Assembly: GCF_051020765.1 (NCBI RefSeq)
Contig: NC_134936.1
Coordinates: 3,781,045-3,845,044, forward strand
Direction of reading: 5' to 3'
Source: Lasioglossum baleicum
Lineage: Eukaryota > Arthropoda > Insecta > Hymenoptera > Halictidae
DNA: 64,000 nt
Shown piece after piece: positions 36,701 to 45,700 of this stretch. Position 1 is the first letter of the stretch. Each line of letters begins with the position of its first letter. Both the position numbers and the translations under genes were made by a program. The notes under the pieces are model-generated. The model did not search any database. It saw only the letters and a list, made by a program, of their open reading frames with translations, and was not told the origin of the DNA.

Positions 36701-39700
36701 TGTCTAACAGAGTCGTAAGGCGAGTAAAGAAAAGAAAAGGTAAACGTATAAAGGTGAACAAAGGTAAAAGTTAATGAAACATCAAAAGTTTGTCATTCTA
36801 AATATGCTTTTATAGATCCGTTAGTTTATTGACAAGTATCGGAACATCTGCTTTCACTGTGAAATATTTCATTAGCATCCCTGAGTGGTACATACACAAC
36901 AATTGCTGTTCCGCATAAGAGACGAGGTACCAAATTGAATGCCTCAAAAGAAGTAAACAACAATAGAGCCATTTCTACAACTTGAATTTCTTTCTTTTCT
37001 CTATAACAAAGTATTTAAAACTCGAAGACACATAAATGGAATTACTGCTGAAAATGTCGAGGACTGCCAGAAGTTCCTCCAATTTTCAACATAAATAAAT
37101 CTTTCAATTCATCGATAAAATAAAATATGCTTTACAGAAAACACGATAAAATGAAACTGAGATAATTAAGATCCGCACAAGCTATGTATGTATTATAATT
37201 TTTTTGCGAATTTCACCTTAAAATATTTTTTTTGAATATGTAGATATTGCTTCTAAAAGAAATCTACAAACACACCATTGATTATTATATAGTCAGACAT
37301 AAAAAAAAAAGAATTAATCAAGTAAAAAAAATGTATACCTATGCCGGGAGCGAACCTAGTATAAGCAGATCAACAGTCGAACGCCTAACGCGCTTTTTTT
37401 TTTTTAAACATGTTTATTGAATATATTAGTACAATCAGAGTTAACAGGAGTCAACAAACATAATAAAAATCTCCACACAGTATTGCTATGTTAAGCTGAT
37501 TGTTCGCTCGCGTGCGAATCTCGGTGCTTGACAAATCTTTGGACGGTGGAAGAATAAATAGGAACTGTGTAACGGTTGGATTACTTGTAAGCTGAGGCGC
37601 CTTAACGGATAATGGAAGGGAGAATGGGGAAAAAGTTTTATTTAAAAAAAAACCCCTTAACAGTCTTTGGTATAGGATGTTTGCTTAAGTACTACTTAGG
37701 GACTAACTTATTACTAACAACGATATATACATATTGTATACATATAATATTAGGTAGCTATCGTGCCACGGTACAATATGATGATGTTGAGTTTTACATG
37801 TAGATCTCTCAAGTCATTTAAGTGGCCCTAGTGTGATGTTGGGCACTATAATTTTCCGCTCTTGTAGCTCTCGCATGTGAGTGTCATTTGGTGAGAGCCA
37901 CCAGCATTTTTTTTTATCTAGTCGATGAAAATCTTGATGATCTTTCCTAGGTATGAACGCCTAACGCGCTGAGCCAACTGAATTGTTGGAAACGTGATTT
38001 ATATTTCTAGATGTAATGTCTATACTGTAGAAATATTAATTAAGTTGATTTCATTTTTTAATTGCTTCTGTAGAATGCTCAAGGTTTATCAGAGCCTGAT
38101 AGACTTACAGAATAAATAGAACGTAACAATTTTAAGGTTAGCTTAGTTCTTCGCGGAAAAAACGTCGAAAAAATCGGTTTTTATTTTTTTTAACAACAGC
38201 GCACCAAACCGAAAAATCTGAAAAAATTCATGAAAAATACTTATAACAATATACTGCTACTGTAAAAATACAAATGTGGACACTCTAGAACTGCCATGTG
38301 AAATCTGCATATTTTCGATTTTTTTGAGGTTTTTGATTTTTTACAAGCAGGATTTCCCTTTTAAAAATCTGAAACTAATTGCAAAGTATGTATTTGGGTT
38401 CTTGACATGTGTCAGATTTTTTTCAGAATTTCTAAACGTCATTAACTAGGGAAAATAGGCCAAAAACTGACTTTTCGATTTTACCCCATATATAACTACC
38501 CTCCCGATCGAGATACAGGGTTGAAATTTTGCACAGTATGTTTTTTCTTGGTGTTCTATCGAATGGCACATCGATAAAGGGCATTTTTGACTATCTTATC
38601 CGGCTATACCCATTGGCTATTTACAACCAAAAAGTTTGAAATTGGTCTCAATCGCGTGCATGCTATTAGGCAGAATGTTCATGAATTTTTTCGTAATTTT
38701 TTATTGAACATGGTGTGATTAAAAATTAATTTGGATGAGCACTTTTGACCATCTTATATCCGACTATACGATTTTTCATACTTACTATTTGAAAAAATCT
38801 GAAAAAATTCACAATCATAAGGAATAATATCTACAATTTTGTAGAATTTTTAAGTATACCATTAAATAGGGAAAATGTGGGAAAAACCAATAATTAGTTT
38901 TTACCCTTTCACTACCCTCCTGGTTGAGATAAAGGGTTTAAACTTACGAATATACATATAATATATATTTAAATTTTTTGGAAGGTTAAAAAATGTAATT
39001 AAAGAAGTAATGAAAAATAAAAATAAAACTCGCTGCACGCGGGGACTCGAAGGCTAGCTCCAGATTGCGATTGATACGCTCGACGCGACGGCTCGACGGC
39101 CGAATTTCAGAATCAGTTTCGTTTCCGTCAAGCAGGCGTGGATGTGGATGGAGAGTGCTAAAAATAGATTGTGGCTGGCGCAAGCGCACAAGCAGTGCAC
39201 ACGGACAGAGTAGAGGTACGCTGGTGTGTGTAGCGCGCGTGCAATCGAACAGGCACTCACACGGACAGAGTAGAGATACGTTCGTGTAGCGCGTGCGCAG
39301 TAGAAGCAACCTGGCGACGACGGTGCGTCAGAGTGGGGGGTCGAGTCGGCTGAGCGAGCGGAGGGGAAAAAACCCACGATCCATGATTCTGGCATCACTG
39401 CACGGACCTAAGGACTGAGCGTAACCCTGGCGGGGTAAGTCGAAAGATGGAAGGGATATCAACTTGTCGGCCATGTTGGATAGGGCCACAGTGTGGTGCG
39501 CCCTATAGGCGACTTTAAGTACTAGTGTAGCGTCTGTAGCACGTGGTTTGTAGAATATACGCGGTCGCGGTACGCCAGAACCATTTTGTGCCAGTACCCG
39601 TGCGCTATAGGGCTGTAACTTTTTCGAAGCTTCGAAGCGTATGAAGTTGTAACTTATGAGTTCCATACCATGTCAGGATTTTTGATAAATAAAAATATTA

Positions 39701-42700
39701 ACTTTCAGTCACCGGTGACCAGTGATGCCATAATGAGCTCCAAACGGAGCTCCCGTACTCTCCTACATACCCCTTCCACTATTCCATTCCAGCACCGTGC
39801 GCAGGCGCACACTCCGCGGTCCCCATCGCGCACGTGCAACGTGTCTCCCATTCGTCCCACTCATTCCCCGTCATCAAAGAAGGCGTGCATCATTTCACCG
39901 TGACTCCCCGCATATGGCATCACTGCCGGTGACTGACACTGAACTTTCCGTTTGGATTTTTTGTAATTAAATTAAATTTAAAAGATTGCATTCTATTAAT
40001 AAATTTCGGGATCATATCACGAATGTACTTAAAAAATAATACCTTGCAAACAAAATTTTAATGAGTTTTATTAAATTCGGTGAGATCGGATATCGCAGAC
40101 TAAATGAAAAGAGAGGCAAGACAGGCTTGGCGCTTGACAAAACTCACGTATTCATTAGGGCTGTAAACACATTAATTTGTAAAAATGCCAGTGTGTATTG
40201 TGGAAGGTTCTGTTCCATGCTAAAAATGTAGTACAGACGCTAGTATTTAAAGTCGCCTATACAGCGCACCACAGTGTGGCTCCATCAAAAATGGCCACAG
40301 TCAACCATCCCTCCCCGCTCGCGGCACGCCCCCTCTCACCCATAAATCTACTTTGCGCTCAGTCCTTAGGTCCGTGGTAGTACCCGATATATACAGGGTG
40401 TTTAGCTACAGGTGGGAGAAAATTTAAGGGGTGGTTCTCGACGATAATATAAGACGAAAATGAAGAATAAAAAAATTGCGATTTCGGCTTCGTTATTTAG
40501 TTAATATCAGTTAAAAATCTGCCCAAAAAGCGGCAACTTCTCAACAGAGGTGCATGTTGCGTACATCACACAGGCGCGCGGCAGTCTCTACGAGACTCAA
40601 GTGACAAATGCATGCATACCTTGGTTCCCGTTTGGGGCCCCAGCAAGGTGTAAATGTTTAAAAAATCGTTGGACGACATTAAACCTACCTATTCGTTAAA
40701 ATCCACAAGGGCATTTCTAATATCCGCCCTATGGAATTATCGAGTAGAAGGGGTCATGCCCTTTCACTTTTAAATTATTCTTCTTACAATTATTTCTTAC
40801 ACATATCCACAAATCCTTATCCTGCACTATAATTGTTCCTAACACCGTACTTAATACACTGGAACAAACCACACATATGCTCTAACAGTGATATTGTATG
40901 TGTATGAACACACGCACTACGAGTTTACAGAGAGTACAAGTTTACTGAGGGGAATGAGAAGAATGTAAAGAACTGGTAATCCTTTAATGTTGAAACACTG
41001 CACTTTATTGAACTTGATTTACGTCGCGAGACTCTCTCACAGACAAAACGGACATCTTGAGGTAGTGTGATTTTTGCGAACGGAAATCTTCGACGCGTGC
41101 GAGAAAAATCGTAGAAGCTAGCATTCGTATGCACACTGATTCAAGACACCATTTTGCTTACTGGGTAGTTCGTAATAATAAATTACATCTGCTGGTTGAT
41201 CTGTATCAAGCATTTTGGTTGAGACGCAAATTACTCTCAAATTTTGTAATACACAAGTTTTTGTAAAATAGACCATTTCCAAAAAAAGAATAAAATAACG
41301 TATGTAAGAGAGTAAATGCTCGAGGAGGATTTGACAATAGTATTTATTTCGACCTTTCAATAGACTGTTCCGAAAAAGACTGAGGACTCTCCGTACGGCG
41401 TTGGCCACGAAGCCTCGGCCGATCGTCTTTTATACAACATTTGTTTAACGGACATGATAGTCCTTTTACACACGTGCTGTTCATTTATTTAACAGACATT
41501 CACTTGTTTAACGGACATTCACACACACACTCACACATGCATTCCCGTCTCTATCCTACATGTATTACATAAAGACTAAGAATACTAGGGTCTGTTTGAG
41601 TTTTTCATATACATATGTTCGGATAGTAACCTCTAGACAGCGCATTTTTATGCAAAAGGATTTTAATGCCTAACAACATTTCCATGATTTGCAGGAACGC
41701 CAGGCGATACTAAAATTGATCTCCGCGATGTTTCGGAATACTCTGCATACTGGGAACAAACGAGAACACTATACGCCCCATTCGAGTGTACGAGCACTAT
41801 GAAGTCCGGAAACGCCGACGTGTATTTGAATGAAATACCTGGTGGCCAATACACGAACTTACAATTCCAGGCTTATTCTCTCGGATTAGGTGAATTCTTC
41901 GAAGATGTCAAAAAGGCTTACAGGGAAGCCAATTTGTTGCTGGGAGACATCATCAAAGTTACTCCAAGTTCGAAAGTTGTGGGCGATCTGGCCCAATTCA
42001 TGGTACAAAATAAGCTCACAGCTGATGACGTGAGAAATAAGGCTGAAGAGCTGTCATTCCCCATATCAGTCGTCGAGTTCTTCCAGGGTGCTATTGGCGA
42101 GCCTTATGGAGGATTCCCTGAGCCGCTTAGGTAATTTCAATTGATGTACGGCGCGGCGTCTCTAGAAGGGGTGTGCGAGATCCCGAAATATCGGTTCGGG
42201 TCGGGACACGAAATTTTTTCGGGATCGAGACATTTACCCGAAAATTTCGAGATTCTCGAATACATCAGGATTCCCGAAAAAGTAGGAATTCTCGAAATAA
42301 TTTCCTAGTGGCATTTATGGTTGTGGCCAACGGAGGCCAACAGAGGCCAACGGTTGGGATATGGTTAGTGGTGTTGCCTACAAATCCCCAAGATAGGGCA
42401 TACGACGAAAAATTATGTCTATTTGCCAACGAATATCCGACGTTGAGCCTGCAATTATTATAGTCGGTTAATTAACGTGAAATATACGACGATAATACTA
42501 CATTAGCCCAGCGAAAATCTGTCAACATTTAAGTGTATCGTCTAACACAGTGCTCCCCAACCTTTTTATTGCCGCGGACCGGTCAACGTTTGTTAATTTT
42601 ACCGCGTCCCGATGAGGGGTGGGGTACGTTAATTGTTTATATTTTAGAGTGTTTTGATTTAATAATTTTAGTTTAATTGTATTTAATGTGTGTTCCTTGG

Positions 42701-45700
42701 GCGGCCCGGGGGTTGGGGACCAATGGTCTAGCAGACGCCAGAACTGATGCTCTCACCAAAAACATGCTATATTCCAAATTTATTTTTTTTCGTTATGGCG
42801 GCTGTAAAGACTGTAAAGATCTGTTATGTTGGGAAGGAAAAGGAAGGGGAGCGTTTCATCCTAGGTCCGCTAGAGGACTCATCGGTAAGGCTATCTAGCG
42901 GGCCGTGCCTTAGACGCTGGGATATCGGAAGGCGGTTGAGGACGGTGTATATGTATAGGGATTGGTGATGGATCAGGTACTAGCGGGAAAGGTCTTAACT
43001 ATCTGTCCATCTTGTGGCGAGTGTAGGAGATTAGCTGCCACATCGTATTTCTGAATTTATGATATACCATAAAAATAACCGTAAACGAGAAAATCAGAAT
43101 AATATGTGAGCGGGCCCAGTTGGCCGTTCGTATTATATTAGGTCAATCGGAAAGTTCCGTCCGTTTTTTTACAAAAAGTAGAGCTTTATTTAAGAAACAA
43201 AATGAAGAAGTACATTAATCAAAATATTGTCCATCGTTAGCGATGACTTCTCCCCATCTTTCGGGCAGCAAGCGAATTCCGCGATGAAAGAATGAGTCAT
43301 CTTTGGAGGTTATCCAGTCAGAGATCCATTGTTCGACATCTTCGTAAGAGTTAAATCGTTCCTCAGCAAGTGCGTGTGCCATCGACCAAAACAAGTTATA
43401 GTCAGAAGGGGCACAGTCTGGCTAATAAGCCGCATGGGGTAGCATTTCCCAGCGAAGAGCTTCTAACGTTTCTTTGACAACTTTTGTGACGTTTCACAAG
43501 CAGAATTTCGCAGACGGTTTTTCGCTTTTCAATGTCTCTTGGCTTGAGTTCATATGGAATCCACTTTCCTTCCTCGTAGACCTTCCCCAAGGTTTTTAAA
43601 CGACCGGAAATGACAGATTGAGCAGAATTTAACGCTTCTGCAATTTATTTTTGCGTTTGACATGGATCTTCATTCACCAATGCCTGCAATTCTTCGTCTT
43701 CGAATACTCGTGGCTGTCCAGAACGATCTTTGTCCTCCACAGTAAAATCACCATTTTTAAAGCGTCGAAACCATTCTCTACATGTTTTATCGGAAACAGC
43801 ATTATCGCCATAAACGTCTACAATCATTCGATGAGCTTCAGCTGCAGTTTTCTTCCAATTGGAGCAGAAGATTAACACTTCGCACAAATGACGCTTATTC
43901 GGCTCAAATTCCGACATTTTCAATGTAGAAAAAAACGATGTTATTGATGCAAGCGTATATTGTTATGTATTGAATTTTATTGAAAGATGTCCAAACTAAA
44001 AAGTTAACATTACTTTAGACGTTATAGTTAACGACAGTTCGAGCTACAGCTACTCGACGCTGAACGGACGGAACTTTCCGATTGACCTAATAGTAACGTG
44101 GGTCCTACCTTGACTATGATCGTTGGCCCAACAGCATAAAAAGGCGACATTTCTAACGGTGTCCTATCAATAACCCAACGAAGGCCCAACAAAATGCCAA
44201 CCATAAATGCTGCTAGGGTTGTCATGCCATTTATATCGTCTATCAAAGATGAGGTTAATACTGTACTTTGTATTTAATTTTTCTAATTCCGTTCAGCTTA
44301 CAATTAGTCTTAGCTTATCAACAGACTACGGAATTTATGCATTTTTGATAAAAATGGGTAGGTCAAACACAAAACACTTAATAATTATAGCGTTTAGAGA
44401 TGCTATTGTACTATTTCCAACTCGTTAAAATTGTTGAAGAAAGAGATGAATGTCTACGTAGTCCATGTATGTATCTACAATTAATTCAGACAATTTTACA
44501 TGAAAATATCCGCGGTCTACTTGACAAATTCAAATTTTTAAGTTTTTGCAAAAATGCATAATTTTAATCAACTTTTATCGTCTTCGCGACGTTAGTTATG
44601 TGGACACGTTAAAAATGTTGAAGGACATCAAGGAATTATATTCAGCTTAATAAGATAATTACAAGAAGAATACAATTTTAATTTGTCTCCTGTGTCCTGC
44701 AATCAATGCGAACATCTTTTATTTTGCATAAAGATCCGCAGTCTAGTTATATGTTATGATGTAACGAAAGCACTCTTTACAAAAGTATATTTCACAATTA
44801 TTTGTAAAGCAATCCCTGATACCATTTTATGGTTTTAGGTCGAAAATTTTGAAAGACATGCCAAGGATAAAAGGCAGACCTGGAGAAAGTTTACCACCTT
44901 TGGACTTCGCTGCTTTGAAAGCTGAATTGAAAGAATCTCACCCACACATTACGGACAGAGATGTTATGTCGGCGGCCCTCTATCCCAAAGTCACGGAAGA
45001 GTTTTTAACGTTTAAGGAAACATATGGACCAGTGGACAAATTGGAGACCAGAATTTTCTTGGTAGGGCCGAAGGTCGGGGAAGAGTTCGATGTGACTATT
45101 GAGAAGGGAAAAACGTTAGCTTTTAAGAAACTCGCCGTTGCAGAAGATCTTACGCCAAACGGAGAACGTGAAGTGTTCTTCGAGATGAATGGTCAACTCA
45201 GATCTGTATTTATCAAGGACAAGGAAGCCGTTAAGGTAAGATTAGATCCTTTATTTTGTTCAGCGTTCAGCGAACGGTCTGCACCAAAAGTATAAAGTTC
45301 GAGTAGTGCACTCTTGAGTGTCCGCTTTTTTACCCATTCAAGCGTCCGTCGCTATCCCCTCCAATTCCAAAAAATTCGATCTTGAACTAAACTTCGACCT
45401 TTAATTCATTTGTGTCAATGAACAATTCAAGAAACTCAAAATTATTTCTTTCCACGGAGAACAAATTATCCTGCTTCTATCAAACTATTCAATAATGGCA
45501 ATAATGATTCTGCCCGATATTTACTGTTGAGCATAGTTAGGCTCGCATTTACTGAGGCCAGTGCACATGCAAGGAGGGAAAGCGAAATAATAAACCTCAT
45601 TAAATGATATATTTTATTTATTGTAGTATTTGTATTAGTTTTCCTAGACCTCTAGATCTCTATGTAAAATAAAAATTGTCTGCATCGATTGCAAGAGATA

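Larger units (their letters stand above)
35067..39400. mobile_element. 4.33-kb palindromic hAT-type element, duplication cacggacc
   Basis: CAGTGATGCCAGAATCATGG ... CCATGATTCTGGCATCACTG, flanked by cacggacc at 35059-35066 and 39401-39408 (exact 8 bp). Arms of ~1.5 kb (35067-36560 and 37970-39400) are nearly identical inverted copies, including matching 107-codon open stretches that mirror each other. The centre (36600-37330) is more diverged. The right arm is broken by the retroposon at 37394-37954. No hAT transposase motif is seen, so mobilisation would need one in trans. Confidence 0.88.
35049..40386. mobile_element. Outer element split by the 4.3-kb hAT palindrome
   Basis: Left end gggtagtacccacggacc (35049-35066), then, after the insertion, ctaaggactgagcg (39407). 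Right end cgctcagtccttaggtccgt + ggtagtaccc (to 40386) is the inverted match. Paired interior: ccacagtgtggtgcgccc / gcgcaccacagtgtggc. No transposase. Confidence 0.7.
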
